NCBI RefSeq assembly: GCF_024704385.1
Contig: NZ_JAJDFX010000002.1
Location: forward strand, 186,001 to 250,000
Direction: 5' to 3'
Length of the DNA stretch: 64,000 nucleotides
Source of the DNA: Cellulomonas sp. P24
GTDB taxonomy: Bacteria; Actinomycetota; Actinomycetes; Actinomycetales; Cellulomonadaceae
The notes under the pieces are model-generated. The model did not search any database. It saw only the letters and a program-made list of their open reading frames with translations, and was not told the origin of the DNA. This document shows, piece after piece, positions 8,012-17,810 of this stretch. The position numbers and the translations under genes are program-made. Each line of letters starts with the position of its first letter. Position 1 is the stretch's first letter.

Positions 8012-9112
8012 TCACGGCGTAGGCATGAGAGCGGGACCCACCACAGACGTTGCGGAACTCGCAGCGTCCACATCGGCCACCGAAACCATCGGGGTGCCGC
8101 AGCGCTTGAGCAGCTCCGACTCCCGGTAGATCCGGGGGAACGGCTTGTCGCGCACCGACCCTGCGGCGACAGGCAGGAATCCGCTCGGGTAGACGACTCC
8201 GACGTGGTCGACGAAGGCGAAACCTCGCCCGGAGTTAACGTCGAGCGGCGCGCGCGGGTGCCGGCGGACGGGTTCACGCCCGTCGAAGAGCTCGGCGGTG
8301 GCGGCCCTGAGCCTCGAGCGCAGCGGGCCGACCGGGAACGCGTCGTCGAGCTCGGGCACACCGGCACGCTGCATCGCCACGCGGCGGAAGTGCGGCGCCT
8401 CGGTCGTCTTGATCGCGACGAGCGCCGACACGTCGTGCAGCCAGTGCAGGACCTCTTCCGCTTCGTCGGCGTCCAGCGCCTCGAGGTTCTTGCCCCGACC
8501 GGTGGGGACCAGGAAGAACACGCTCCACAGGGAGGCGCCGAGAGTGAGGACGGACTGCAGGATCTGGGGCAGCTCATGCACGTTGCCGCGCGTGACCGTC
8601 GTGTTGATCTGCAGGCGGAAACCGATGTCACGCACGGTGCGTGCCGCGTCCAGGGTGGCGCCGAACACGCCGTCGATGCCCCGGAACGCGTCGTGAGTGT
8701 GCGCGGTGGCTCCATCCAGGGACAGCGAGACGGCCTTCGCGCCGGCGTCGTGCAGCTCGACGAGGACAGCCCGAGTGAGACGCGCGGTCACCGATGGGGA
8801 CAGCGCCATGCTCAGGCCGAGGCTTGTGCCGTGCGCGACGAGCTCGGGGAGGTCCGGTCTTTCGAAGGGGTCACCTCCGGTCAGGACGACGAGGGGTCGG
8901 GGTGCGCCGAAGGACGCCAGGTCGTCGAGGAGAGCCCGGCCCTCGCGGGTCGAGAGCTCGAGGGGGCTGCGGGTGCGGATCGCGTCGGCCCGGCAGTGGG
9001 TGCAGACGAGCTGGCAGGCGCGCGTGACCTCCCAGATGACGATGAACGGCCGCTCGGACGTGTCGTGGCGCAGGTGGCGTATGGACCGATCGGTGACCTC
9101 GACGGCCGTCAT
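8012..9112 (-). CDS. Radical SAM/SPASM protein of the nitrate cluster, frameshifted near its C-terminus
   Basis: The start ATG (9112) overlaps the narK stop as ATGA. The radical SAM cluster motif is CQLVCTHC, followed by GGDPFERPD and SLSLDGA, typical of NirJ/PqqE/AhbD-like enzymes. As written the protein has 366 residues and ends in an unrelated tail. In another frame, immediately downstream of codon AAG at about 8105-8107, the DNA encodes ALRHPDGFGGRCGRCEFRNV followed by CGGSR and ending at 7953, which is the cysteine-rich SPASM segment expected here. Adding one G after AAG restores a 386-residue protein. Such proteins modify peptides or tetrapyrroles; the substrate here is unknown. It is co-transcribed with narK. 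Confidence 0.85.
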   Translation of the reverse strand: MTAVEVTDRSIRHLRHDTSERPFIVIWEVTRACQLVCTHCRADAIRTRSPLELSTREGRALLDDLASFGAPRPLVVLTGGDPFERPDLPELVAHGTSLGLSMALSPSVTARLTRAVLVELHDAGAKAVSLSLDGATAHTHDAFRGIDGVFGATLDAARTVRDIGFRLQINTTVTRGNVHELPQILQSVLTLGASLWSVFFLVPTGRGKNLEALDADEAEEVLHWLHDVSALVAIKTTEAPHFRRVAMQRAGVPELDDAFPVGPLRSRLRAATAELFDGREPVRRHPRAPLDVNSGRGFAFVDHVGVVYPSGFLPVAAGSVRDKPFPRIYRESELLKRCGTPMVSVADVDAASSATSVVGPALMPTP

Positions 9113-10437
9113 CCGATCCCGTGGCCGTTCCGCGCGCTCCAGCGGCTCAGGACGGTGACGACGGGTAGGGCGAGTATGACCAGCGCGGCGAACGGCAAGA
9201 ACCCGCGGGCGTAGCCCGCTGTGCCGCCGACCATTCCGGTGACGACACCCATGACGGGCGGGATGACGAAGCCTCCGAGAGCACCGAGACCGCCGATCCA
9301 TCCGGATGCTCCTCCGACGGCGTCCGGGACGTAGCGGGGCAGGAGCTTGAAGACGATGGCGTTCTGCAGGCCCATCCCCGCAGCGACCGCCAGCGTCGCG
9401 ACCAGCGAGACAGCGAACGTCTCGGAGAACGAGAGCACGAGGCTCCCGGCGAGCATCAGCAGGAAGTTCCCGGGCAGGGCGTACCGGATGGAGATCCGAT
9501 CGGAGAGCAGCCCTCCGGGCACCCGGATGAGCGCGGACAGCAGCGAGAACGTCGCGGTCAGGACACCGGCCTGCGCCAGCGAGGTGCCGTACATCGATGA
9601 CCAGAACGTCGGGAGCCAGGAGGTGAAGGCGAGGAACCCGCCGAAGGACAGGAAGTAGAAGAACACGAGCATCCACGTCGCGGGGATGCGCGCCGCGAGC
9701 TTGAGCCCGGACCAGGCGCCGCCCGTGGGTGCGAACTCCCCCCCTCCGAGGTCCGCGATCTGGTCGGCGGGGACGGCCAGCCCTTGACTCTTGAGCTGGA
9801 ACCACGGCGCGTCCTTGATGAACACCCAGTAGACGAGAGTCACCGTCAGGAGGATCGCGAACCACACGCTGTAGGCACCGAGCATTCCCATGGCGCCGAC
9901 AGCCATCGGAAGGAGAAGGCTGGACAGTCCGGGGCTCGTGTTGCCGAGTCCGGCGTAGACGCCGAGCGCACCGCCTTGGTTCTTCCGCGGGAACCAGTAG
10001 GACACCTGACCGATCCCGACCGAGAAGGTGGCGATGCCGCACCCGATCAACGCGCCGAGCAGCAGCAGCAGCGGGTAGGTGCCGGTCATCGAGTCCGGGT
10101 AGGCGGTGGCCAGCAGGACGAGCAGCCCGATCATCCCTAGGTTGGTGACCAGGAGCAGGGCGACGAAGGGCTTGCGTCCCCCGGCACGTTCGACCGCTGC
10201 ACCGAACGGGATGCGCAGAAGCGAGCCGGTCAGGGCGGGGATCGCGGCGAGCATGCCCGCAGCGAAGGGGCTGAGGTCGAGCAGATCCTTGAACTTGGGG
10301 ACCAGGGGGCCGAATACCGAGACCCCAGCGAAGCCGCCGAAGAAGCCGAGAGTCGCGAGCCACATCGCCTGATCGCGAGTGCCTCTGACGCGCGCTCGGA
10401 GCCCGAGCGCATCACGTGTCTGCGGGAGTGCCGTCAT
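9109..10437 (-). CDS. narK: Nitrate/nitrite transporter NarK, major facilitator family
   Basis: This 442-residue MFS protein has about 12 hydrophobic segments. The start ATG at 10437 follows AAGGA with a good spacing. The nitrate-porter signatures of NarK are visible as GIGQVSYWFPRKNQGGALGVYAGLGN (in two parts around residue 143-168) and GASGWIGGLGALGGFVIPP. It moves nitrate in and/or nitrite out across the cytoplasmic membrane. It is divergent from narG and followed by the coupled radical SAM gene, so it is placed in the respiratory nitrate block. A 26-bp box lies 154 bp upstream. Confidence 0.9.
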   Translation of the reverse strand: MTALPQTRDALGLRARVRGTRDQAMWLATLGFFGGFAGVSVFGPLVPKFKDLLDLSPFAAGMLAAIPALTGSLLRIPFGAAVERAGGRKPFVALLLVTNLGMIGLLVLLATAYPDSMTGTYPLLLLLGALIGCGIATFSVGIGQVSYWFPRKNQGGALGVYAGLGNTSPGLSSLLLPMAVGAMGMLGAYSVWFAILLTVTLVYWVFIKDAPWFQLKSQGLAVPADQIADLGGGEFAPTGGAWSGLKLAARIPATWMLVFFYFLSFGGFLAFTSWLPTFWSSMYGTSLAQAGVLTATFSLLSALIRVPGGLLSDRISIRYALPGNFLLMLAGSLVLSFSETFAVSLVATLAVAAGMGLQNAIVFKLLPRYVPDAVGGASGWIGGLGALGGFVIPPVMGVVTGMVGGTAGYARGFLPFAALVILALPVVTVLSRWSARNGHGIG

Positions 10438-10590
10438 GGTCGTCCTTCTTCGGTCGGTGCCGCTCAGTCATCGGATCGTTCGGACTCGCACCCGGTCAGC
10501 CGACCGGTCCACCGCGCGAGCCTCGAGCGTCCAGCTCCGTGGCCCGACACGGACCAGCATCAGACCGCACGGCGACTCACGCATGCGCTA

Positions 10591-10616
10591 GTTTATACGA
10601 CATGTCTCGGATAAAC
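10591..10616 (+). promoter_or_regulatory. 26-bp partly palindromic box between narK and narG (regulon box 1)
   Basis: The ends GTTTAT and ATAAAC are perfect inverted repeats, with CGA and TCG also symmetric inside. Its left half GTTTATACGAC shares the GTnnnTACnAC pattern with boxes at 21973, 41520 and 43512. It is a candidate operator for the cysteine-rich HTH regulators encoded at 21159 and 39135. No FNR-type TTGAT/ATCAA site was seen in this divergent region. Confidence 0.6.
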
Positions 10617-10938
10617 GGCGATTTCGCACGTCGCGTCTCACGCTCGCGGACGTTCGCGCTGGGTCGTCGGCAGGGCGACTCGCGCGGAGCTGCCGTACCT
10701 GCGCCGTCGCGAAGCCGGTGTTACGGTCGCAAGGCAGTGGCCTCAGGGGCACATCCGTGGAGTCTCGACGCAGGGAGTCGGCAATGAGGCCGAGTCATCG
10801 ACGTGCCGTTCCGCCTCCGGACGATCGATCCCGCCGGTGCGGGAACGCGCCCGTTCCGACACGCTCCGCTCTCCGGCCGTGGCAGTCGCCGTGGCCGCAC
10901 CGCTTGCTCCCCGCCGAACCACCGAGAGGCCTCTGCTC

Positions 10939-13900
10939 GTGACGACTTCCCCCAGGCCGACCGCACACCCGGCGAAGATGGACGACGAGGTCACCGAAGC
11001 GCTGCTCAAGACGCGCCGGTACTTCCAGAAGGCGGAGGTGTCCGACGACCTGCGGACCCTTCATCAGATCGGCGGCCGGGACGCGGACACCTTCTACCGC
11101 GACCGCTGGAGCCACGACAAGGTCGTCCGCTCGACGCACGGGGTCAACTGCACCGGGTCATGCTCATGGAAGGTGTACGTCAAGGACGGCATCATCACCT
11201 GGGAGACCCAGCAGACCGACTACCCCTCCACCGGCCCTGACCGTCCCGAGTACGAGCCGCGAGGCTGCCCCCGAGGCGCCGCGTTCTCCTGGTACACCTA
11301 CTCCCCCACCCGGGTGCGCTACCCGTACGTCCGCGGCGTGCTGCTCGAGATGTACCGCGAGGCGAGGGCACGCACCGGGGAGCCGGTGGCGGCATGGGCC
11401 GACATCATGACTGACCCTGAGCGCTCCCGCCGCTACAAGGCGGCCCGCGGAAAGGGTGGGCTGGTGCGCGCCACCTGGGACGAGGCGGTCGAGATGATCG
11501 CGGCGGCCCACGTGCACACGATCAAGGAGCACGGTCCCGACCGGATCGCCGGCTTCTCCCCGATCCCTGCGATGTCGATGGTCTCGCACGGGGTCGGCTC
11601 GCGGTTCTACTCGCTGATCGGCGGCGCGATGCTGTCGTTCTACGACTGGTACGCGGACCTCCCGGTCGCCTCGCCGCAGGTGTTCGGCGACCAGACCGAC
11701 GTCCCGGAGTCGGGTGACTGGTGGGACGCCGGGTACCTGATCATGTGGGGCTCGAACGTCCCGGTGACCCGCACCCCGGACGCGCACTGGATGGTCGAGG
11801 CGCGCTACCGCGGGCAGAAGGTCATCGCGGTGTCGCCCGACTACGCCGACAACGTCAAGTTCGCCGACGAGTGGCTCGCCCCGGCGCCGGGGACCGACGG
11901 TGCGCTCGCGATGGCCATGGGGCACGTCGTCCTGAAGGAGTTCTTCGTCGACCGGACGACCCCGTACTTCCAGGACTACGTCCGGTCGTTCAGCGACCTG
12001 CCGTTCCTGGTGACTCTCGAGAAGGCCGGCGACACCTACGTCCCCGCCAAGTTTCTCACCGCCGCGGACCTCGGCGAGACGTCCGAGAACGCCCAGTTCA
12101 AGACCGTCCTGATCGACGACGCGACCGGCGAGGCCGTCGTGCCCAACGGCTCGCTCGGGTTCCGGTACGGCGACGAGGGTGAGGGCCGGTGGAACCTCGA
12201 GCTCGGTGACACCGTCCCGCGCCTGAGTGCCGACGGCGCGGGGTCGGGGGTCGCCGCGATCGACCTCCCCCGCTTCGACGCGGTCGACGGCTCCGCCGGG
12301 GCTATCACCCGGGGGGTACCCACGCGCCTCGTCGCCGGGAAGCTCGTCACCACCGTCTACGACCTGCTGCTCGCGCAGTACGGCGTCGGACGCGAGGGCC
12401 TGCCGGGGACGTGGCCCACCGGGTACGACGACGCGTCGTCGCCGTGCACGCCCGCCTGGCAGGAGACGATCACCGGTGTCCCGGCCGCGAAGGCCGAGAA
12501 GATCGGGCGGGAGTTCGCCGCGAATGCCGAGGAGTCGCGCGGGCGCTCGATGATCATCATGGGCGCCGGCGTCAACCACTGGTTCCACGCCGACACGATC
12601 TACCGCGCCTTCCTGACGCTGACGACGCTGTGCGGCACCCAGGGCGTCAACGGTGGCGGGTGGGCGCACTACGTCGGCCAGGAGAAGGTCCGCCCGCTCA
12701 CCGGGTTCACCCAGTACGCGAACGCGCTCGACTGGTCGCGCCCGCCGCGCCACATGATCCAGACCGCGTACTGGTACCTGCACACCGACCAGTTCCGCTA
12801 CGACACGTTCAGCGCCGACGCGCTGTCCTCGAACCACCGGGCCGGCGAGAAGCCCGGCGCGTTCGGCGGGATGTCCACCGTCGACGTGCTCGCGCAGTCG
12901 GCGCGCCTGGGTTGGATGCCGTCGTACCCGACGTTCGACCGCAGCTCGCTAGCGCTGGCCGACGACGCCGAAGCCGCCGGCGTTCCGGTGGACCAGTACG
13001 TGCCGTCCGCGCTCAAGGACGGCAGCCTGAAGTTCGCCGGCGAGGACCCGGACGCCCCGGAGAACTACCCGAGGCTCCTGACGGTCTGGCGCTCGAACCT
13101 GCTGGGCAGCTCGGGGAAGGGCAACGAGTACTTCCTCAAGCACCTGCTCGGGACCGACCATGCCGTGCGCGCGACCGAGGCGGAGGTCGTCGACCGACCG
13201 CGGGATGTCACCTGGCGCGAGGACGCCCCGGTGGGCAAGCTCGACCTGCTGCTCACGCTCGACTTCCGGATGACGAGCACGACGCTGTTCTCGGACATCG
13301 TGCTCCCAGCAGCGACCTGGTACGAGAAGTACGACCTCTCCAGCACCGACATGCACCCGTTCGTGCACTCGTTCAACCCGGCGATCTCCCCGCCGTGGCA
13401 GACCCGTACTGATTTCGATGCCTTCCATACGATCGCGCGGGCCTTCTCGACGATGGCGGCCGAGCACCTCGGGGTCCGCAAGGACGTCGTCGCGATGCCG
13501 CTCCTGCACGACACCCCGGACGCGATGGCGACCCCGTCGGGCCGGGTGCTGGACTGGAAGTTCGGCGAGTGCGAGCCGATCCCCGGCAAGACGATGCCGA
13601 AGCTGATCGTCGTCGAGCGCGACTACGGTGCGATCGCCGACAAGCTGGGCGCGCTCGGGCCACTGGCCGACACGCTCGGGGCGACCACCAAGGGGATCAC
13701 CTACGACCTGACCAAGCCGATCGAGTATCTCGGGCACAAGAACGGTCGGGTGCGCGGCGGCGTCGCCGACGGCCGGCCGTCGCTCCAGCGCGACATCCAC
13801 GTGTGCGAGGCGATCCTCGCGCAGTCCGGAACCACGAACGGTCACCTCGCCACGGCCGGGTTCCGCACGCTCGAGAAGCGCACGGGTCGCCGGCTGGCCG

Positions 13901-14652
13901 ACCTCGCGTCGGAGAACGAGGGCAAGCAGGTCACCTTCGCCGACACCCAGGCCGCGCCCACCCCGGTGCTGACGTCCCCCGAGTGGTCTGGCTCGGAGAC
14001 GGGCGGCCGGCGCTACTCGCCGTTCACGATCAACGTCGAACGCCTCAAGCCGTGGCACACCCTGACGGGCCGGATGCACTTCTTCCTCGACCACGACTGG
14101 ATGACCGAGCTCGGCGAGCAGCTCCCGGTCTTCCGGCCGCCGCTCAACATGACGGCGCTGTTCCACGAGCCCGAGCTCGGCGACACCGGTGAGCTCGGCA
14201 TCACCGTGCGGTACCTGACCCCGCACAGCAAGTGGTCCATCCACTCGGAGTACCAGGACAACCTGCTGATGCTGAGCCTGTCCCGCGGCGGTCCCGGCAT
14301 CTGGATGAGCGAGAAGGACGCCGCGAAGATCGGCGTGAAGGACAACGACTGGATCGAGGCGGTCAACCGCAACGGTGTCGTGGTGGCCCGCGCGATCGTC
14401 TCGCACCGGATGCCCGAGGGCACCGTGTACATGTACCACGCGCAGGACCGCCTGATCGATGTCCCCAAGACGGAGACCTCCGGCAAACGCGGCGGGATCC
14501 ACAACTCGCTGACCAGGATCCTCATGAAGCCGAGCCACCTGATCGGCGGGTACGCGCAGCTGACCTTCGCGTTCAACTACCTCGGACCGACCGGCAACCA
14601 GCGCGATGAGGTGACGGTTATTCGCCGTCGCGCCCAGGAGGTGGCGTACTGA
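10939..14652 (+). CDS. narG: Respiratory nitrate reductase alpha subunit
   Basis: This is the large Mo-bisMGD catalytic subunit, 1237 residues from GTG 10939; the frame is open to an ATG at 10837, but that extension is low complexity. HGVNCTGSCSW and EPRGCPRGAAFSW give the His/Cys ligands of the FS0 cluster, and QTDVPESGDWWDAGYL contains the conserved Asp region that ligates Mo. NarG reduces nitrate to nitrite at the membrane, taking electrons from NarH. Length and motif order match the family and no disruption is seen. The stop overlaps the narH ATG by one base. A weak GAGAGG may serve as ribosome binding site. Confidence 0.95.
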   Translation: MTTSPRPTAHPAKMDDEVTEALLKTRRYFQKAEVSDDLRTLHQIGGRDADTFYRDRWSHDKVVRSTHGVNCTGSCSWKVYVKDGIITWETQQTDYPSTGPDRPEYEPRGCPRGAAFSWYTYSPTRVRYPYVRGVLLEMYREARARTGEPVAAWADIMTDPERSRRYKAARGKGGLVRATWDEAVEMIAAAHVHTIKEHGPDRIAGFSPIPAMSMVSHGVGSRFYSLIGGAMLSFYDWYADLPVASPQVFGDQTDVPESGDWWDAGYLIMWGSNVPVTRTPDAHWMVEARYRGQKVIAVSPDYADNVKFADEWLAPAPGTDGALAMAMGHVVLKEFFVDRTTPYFQDYVRSFSDLPFLVTLEKAGDTYVPAKFLTAADLGETSENAQFKTVLIDDATGEAVVPNGSLGFRYGDEGEGRWNLELGDTVPRLSADGAGSGVAAIDLPRFDAVDGSAGAITRGVPTRLVAGKLVTTVYDLLLAQYGVGREGLPGTWPTGYDDASSPCTPAWQETITGVPAAKAEKIGREFAANAEESRGRSMIIMGAGVNHWFHADTIYRAFLTLTTLCGTQGVNGGGWAHYVGQEKVRPLTGFTQYANALDWSRPPRHMIQTAYWYLHTDQFRYDTFSADALSSNHRAGEKPGAFGGMSTVDVLAQSARLGWMPSYPTFDRSSLALADDAEAAGVPVDQYVPSALKDGSLKFAGEDPDAPENYPRLLTVWRSNLLGSSGKGNEYFLKHLLGTDHAVRATEAEVVDRPRDVTWREDAPVGKLDLLLTLDFRMTSTTLFSDIVLPAATWYEKYDLSSTDMHPFVHSFNPAISPPWQTRTDFDAFHTIARAFSTMAAEHLGVRKDVVAMPLLHDTPDAMATPSGRVLDWKFGECEPIPGKTMPKLIVVERDYGAIADKLGALGPLADTLGATTKGITYDLTKPIEYLGHKNGRVRGGVADGRPSLQRDIHVCEAILAQSGTTNGHLATAGFRTLEKRTGRRLADLASENEGKQVTFADTQAAPTPVLTSPEWSGSETGGRRYSPFTINVERLKPWHTLTGRMHFFLDHDWMTELGEQLPVFRPPLNMTALFHEPELGDTGELGITVRYLTPHSKWSIHSEYQDNLLMLSLSRGGPGIWMSEKDAAKIGVKDNDWIEAVNRNGVVVARAIVSHRMPEGTVYMYHAQDRLIDVPKTETSGKRGGIHNSLTRILMKPSHLIGGYAQLTFAFNYLGPTGNQRDEVTVIRRRAQEVAY

Positions 14653-16238
14653 TGCGCATCATGGCCCAGATGTCGATGGTGATGAACCTCGACAAGTGCA
14701 TCGGTTGCCACACCTGCTCGGTCACGTGCAAGCAGGCGTGGACCAACCGCACCGGGACCGAGTACGTGTGGTTCAACAACGTCGAGACCCGACCCGGGCA
14801 GGGTTACCCGCGCACCTACGAGGACCAGGAGAAGTGGGAGGGCGGCTGGACGCTGACCAAGCACGGGCGGCTCCGGCTCAAGGCCGGTGGCCGGCTGAAG
14901 AACCTCGCGACGATCTTCTCCAGCCCGAAGATGCCGTCGATCCAGGACTACTACGAGCCCTGGACGTACGACTACGAGACTCTGACGAACGCGCCGTTGC
15001 AGGAGCACAGCCCGGTCGCGCGCCCGATGTCGCTGATCAGCGGCAAGGACATGAACATCGCCTGGAGTGCCAACTGGGACGACGACCTCGGCGGCTCCGA
15101 GCTGCTGGCCGCGGACCCGGTGCTGGCCAAGGTCTCGGACAAGGTCAAGCTCGCCTACGAGCAGACGTTCATGTTCTACCTGCCGCGGATCTGCGAGCAC
15201 TGCCTCAACCCGTCCTGCGCCGCGTCGTGCCCGTCCGGTGCGATCTACAAGCGGGCCGAGGACGGCATCGTCCTCGTGGACCAGGACAAGTGCCGCGGGT
15301 GGCGCAAGTGCGTGACCGGGTGCCCGTACAAGAAGGTCTACTTCAACCACAAGACCGGCAAGGCCGAGAAGTGCACGTTCTGCTTCCCGCGCATCGAGGT
15401 CGGCCTGCCGACGGTGTGCGCGGAGACGTGCGTGGGCCGGTTGCGGTACATCGGGCTGGTGCTCTACGACGCCGACAAGGTGCTCGAGGCGGCCACCGTC
15501 ACGGACCCGCACGACCTGCTCGAGTCGCAGCGGGGCGTGTTCCTCGACCCGTTCGACCCGGTCGTCGTGCGGGAGGCGGAGGCGGCGGGCATCCCGCGCG
15601 ACTGGGTCCTCGCGGCGCAGCGGTCGCCGATCTGGGCGCTGATCAGCACCTTCAAGGTCGCCCTCCCGTTGCACCCCGAGTACCGCACGATGCCGATGGT
15701 CTGGTACATCCCGCCGCTGTCGCCGGTGGTCGACGTCGTGGCGGAGACCGGCGAGGACGCCGAGGCGGCCGGGAACCTCTTTGCTGCGATCGACACGCTG
15801 CGGATCCCGGTGGAGTACCTGGCCGAGTTGTTCACCGCCGGAGACACCGCACCGGTCACGGGTGTCCTGAAGAAGCTTGCCGCGATGCGGTCCTACATGC
15901 GAGACATCAACATGGGCCGGTCCGGTGACCCCTCGATTCCGGCGGCCGTTGGCATGACCACCGCCGAGATGGAGGCCATGTTCCGCCTGCTCGCGATCGC
16001 CAAGTACGACGAGCGGTATGTGATCCCGCCGGCGCACGCCGAGCAGGCCCACAATCTCGAGGAGCTCGCCACCGAGTGCAGCCTGGACTACGACGGCGGC
16101 CCGGGGATGGGCGGCTCGGGACCGTTCGGGGAGGGGTCCGGGGCTGGGACGCCGCTTGCGGTCGAGAACTTCCGGGCGCTGAAGGAGCGGCAGACCGCTG
16201 ACAGCACCTCCGGCGCACCGGGGGGAGCACTCGCGTGA
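14652..16238 (+). CDS. narH: Respiratory nitrate reductase beta subunit
   Basis: The 528-residue iron-sulfur subunit begins MRIMAQMSMVMNLDKCIGCH. Four cysteine clusters are visible: CIGCHTCSVTC, CEHCLNPSCAASC, CRGWRKCVTGC and CTFCFPRIEVGLPTVCAETC. The tryptophan in CRGW replaces one cysteine, as in known NarH proteins where that site holds a [3Fe-4S] centre. It passes electrons from the NarI hemes to NarG. Downstream, a 121-bp gap without a gene separates it from narJ, but the strand and gene order indicate one narGHJI operon. Confidence 0.95.
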   Translation: MRIMAQMSMVMNLDKCIGCHTCSVTCKQAWTNRTGTEYVWFNNVETRPGQGYPRTYEDQEKWEGGWTLTKHGRLRLKAGGRLKNLATIFSSPKMPSIQDYYEPWTYDYETLTNAPLQEHSPVARPMSLISGKDMNIAWSANWDDDLGGSELLAADPVLAKVSDKVKLAYEQTFMFYLPRICEHCLNPSCAASCPSGAIYKRAEDGIVLVDQDKCRGWRKCVTGCPYKKVYFNHKTGKAEKCTFCFPRIEVGLPTVCAETCVGRLRYIGLVLYDADKVLEAATVTDPHDLLESQRGVFLDPFDPVVVREAEAAGIPRDWVLAAQRSPIWALISTFKVALPLHPEYRTMPMVWYIPPLSPVVDVVAETGEDAEAAGNLFAAIDTLRIPVEYLAELFTAGDTAPVTGVLKKLAAMRSYMRDINMGRSGDPSIPAAVGMTTAEMEAMFRLLAIAKYDERYVIPPAHAEQAHNLEELATECSLDYDGGPGMGGSGPFGEGSGAGTPLAVENFRALKERQTADSTSGAPGGALA

Positions 16239-16359
16239 ATCTCCTGAACTGGGACGGGCGGGGCGCACCTCCCGGGTTGTTCCCCGGACGCGAGAGCTCC
16301 GGTGCGGGTCAGGGCGATGAACCACAGGACGGTTCGGCATCAGATGAGGAGACGAGGCG

Positions 16360-17034
16360 ATGAGCCCGCTGGCAGGAAGGCGCGCCGACAAGCGCACGCG
16401 TGCCCACGCCCTCGACCTCCGGCAGCGCGCCGTCGTGCATCGGGTGGCGGGACTCGTGCTCGAGTACCCCACCGACGAGCTGATCGCGCGCCTCGGGGAC
16501 CTTCGCGCTGCTGTCGCCGGGCTTCCGGACCCGGCCCGGTCGGCGCTGTCCGGCGTCCTTGACCACCTGGGGAGCACGTCCGTCCCTCAGCTCGCTGTCG
16601 GCTACGTCGAGTCGTTCGACATGCGTCGGCGCGCCTGCCTGTATCTCACGTACTACGGGCACGGCGATACCCGCCAACGTGGGGTCGCCCTGCTCGGCTT
16701 CAAGCAGGCCTATCGCGCCGCCGGTCTGGAGCTGACCGAGGAGGAGCTGCCCGACCACCTGTGCGTGCTCCTGGAGTTCTCCGCCACGCATGACGTCGAG
16801 GTCGGCACGCGACTGCTCCTTGACCACCGTGCCGGTCTGGAGGTGCTGCGCCTCGCGCTCATCGACGCCGGCTCCCCGTATGCCGGTGCACTGGTTGCCG
16901 TCTGCTCGACGTTGCCACCGCTCGTCGGCGAGGAGCGCGAGGCCGTCGCCCGCCTGGCAGCGGAGGGACCGCCGGACGAGTCGGTCGGTCTCGAGCCGTA
17001 TGGGATGCCCGGTCTCGCGGAGGCCCGCTCATGA
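16360..17034 (+). CDS. narJ: Nitrate reductase molybdenum cofactor assembly chaperone
   Basis: This 224-residue protein follows a GAGGAGACGAGGCG leader that supplies the ribosome binding site. The conserved NarJ segments are VAGLVLEYPTDEL near the N-terminus and YVESFDMRRRACLYLTYYGH, followed by ELPDHLCVLLEF. NarJ binds apo-NarG and assists cofactor insertion and membrane assembly, and is not part of the final complex. Its stop overlaps the narI start as ATGA, indicating coupling. Confidence 0.93.
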   Translation: MSPLAGRRADKRTRAHALDLRQRAVVHRVAGLVLEYPTDELIARLGDLRAAVAGLPDPARSALSGVLDHLGSTSVPQLAVGYVESFDMRRRACLYLTYYGHGDTRQRGVALLGFKQAYRAAGLELTEEELPDHLCVLLEFSATHDVEVGTRLLLDHRAGLEVLRLALIDAGSPYAGALVAVCSTLPPLVGEEREAVARLAAEGPPDESVGLEPYGMPGLAEARS

Positions 17035-17780
17035 CGTCGACCCGGGACATCGTGCTGTGGGTCGTCCTGCCCTACGTGTGCCTTGCCGTGTTCGTCGGCG
17101 GCCACGCGTGGCGGTACCGCTACGACAAGTTCGGCTGGACGACGCGATCGTCCCAGCTCTATGAGAGCCGTCTGCTGCGCTGGGGTAGCCCGCTGTTCCA
17201 CTTCGGGATCCTCGCGGTCTTCGCCGGGCACGTGATGGGACTCGGTGTCCCGGAGACCTGGACCTCGGCGGTCGGGATCTCGGAGGGGATGTATCACTTC
17301 ATGGCCATCAGCATCGGCGCGGTGGCCGGACTGGCCACCGTCGTCGGCATGGCGTTGCTGATCTACCGTCGGCGGACCAACGGCCCGGTCTTCGGTGCGA
17401 CGACCCGGATGGACAAGCTGATGTACCTGATGCTCGGCCTCGTCGTGGCGCTGGGGATGTGGAACACGATCGCCGGCTCGATGCTGCACACGTACGGGGC
17501 GTACGACTACCGCCTCGGGGTATCGGTGTGGTTCCGCGGCATCTTCACCTTCCAGCTCCACCCGGAGCTGATGGCGGCCGCACCGTTCAGCTTCCAGGCT
17601 CATGGGACGGTCGCGATGCTGCTGTTCGCGCTGTGGCCGTTCACCCGGCTCGTGCACGTGTTCAGCGTGCCGTTCTTCTACCTGTGGCGTCCCTACGTCG
17701 TCTACCGCAGCAAGCCTGAGCGATTCGGCGCACGCGCACCCCGACGGGGCTGGGAGCGGAGCGAACGCTCGCTCCGGTGA
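17031..17780 (+). CDS. narI: Respiratory nitrate reductase gamma subunit (cytochrome b)
   Basis: This 249-residue membrane subunit has about five transmembrane helices. Histidines in the hydrophobic segments (FHFGILAVFAGHVMG and FQAHGTVAMLLFALWPFTRLVH) are placed as the ligands of two b hemes. NarI oxidises quinol and passes electrons to NarH. It ends the narGHJI operon and converges on the CopD-like gene, with only 30 bp between the stops. Confidence 0.93.
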   Translation: MTSTRDIVLWVVLPYVCLAVFVGGHAWRYRYDKFGWTTRSSQLYESRLLRWGSPLFHFGILAVFAGHVMGLGVPETWTSAVGISEGMYHFMAISIGAVAGLATVVGMALLIYRRRTNGPVFGATTRMDKLMYLMLGLVVALGMWNTIAGSMLHTYGAYDYRLGVSVWFRGIFTFQLHPELMAAAPFSFQAHGTVAMLLFALWPFTRLVHVFSVPFFYLWRPYVVYRSKPERFGARAPRRGWERSERSLR

Positions 17781-17810
17781 GGCAGCGGGTTCCCGACGCT
17801 CAGGGACCGT

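Noticed and set aside
10837-10938. Earlier ATG for narG
   Set aside because: The added 34 residues are low complexity and unlike NarG N-termini. GTG 10939 is preferred, but the question is open.
10438-10938. FNR site expected for narK/narG
   Set aside because: I looked for TTGAT-N4-ATCAA on both strands and saw none. Only the 26-bp box is present.
11164-16577. Long minus-strand open frames over narG and narH (about 530-670 residues)
   Set aside because: They are mirror frames of strongly conserved genes in very GC-rich DNA, rich in Arg/Gly/Val and without any family motif.
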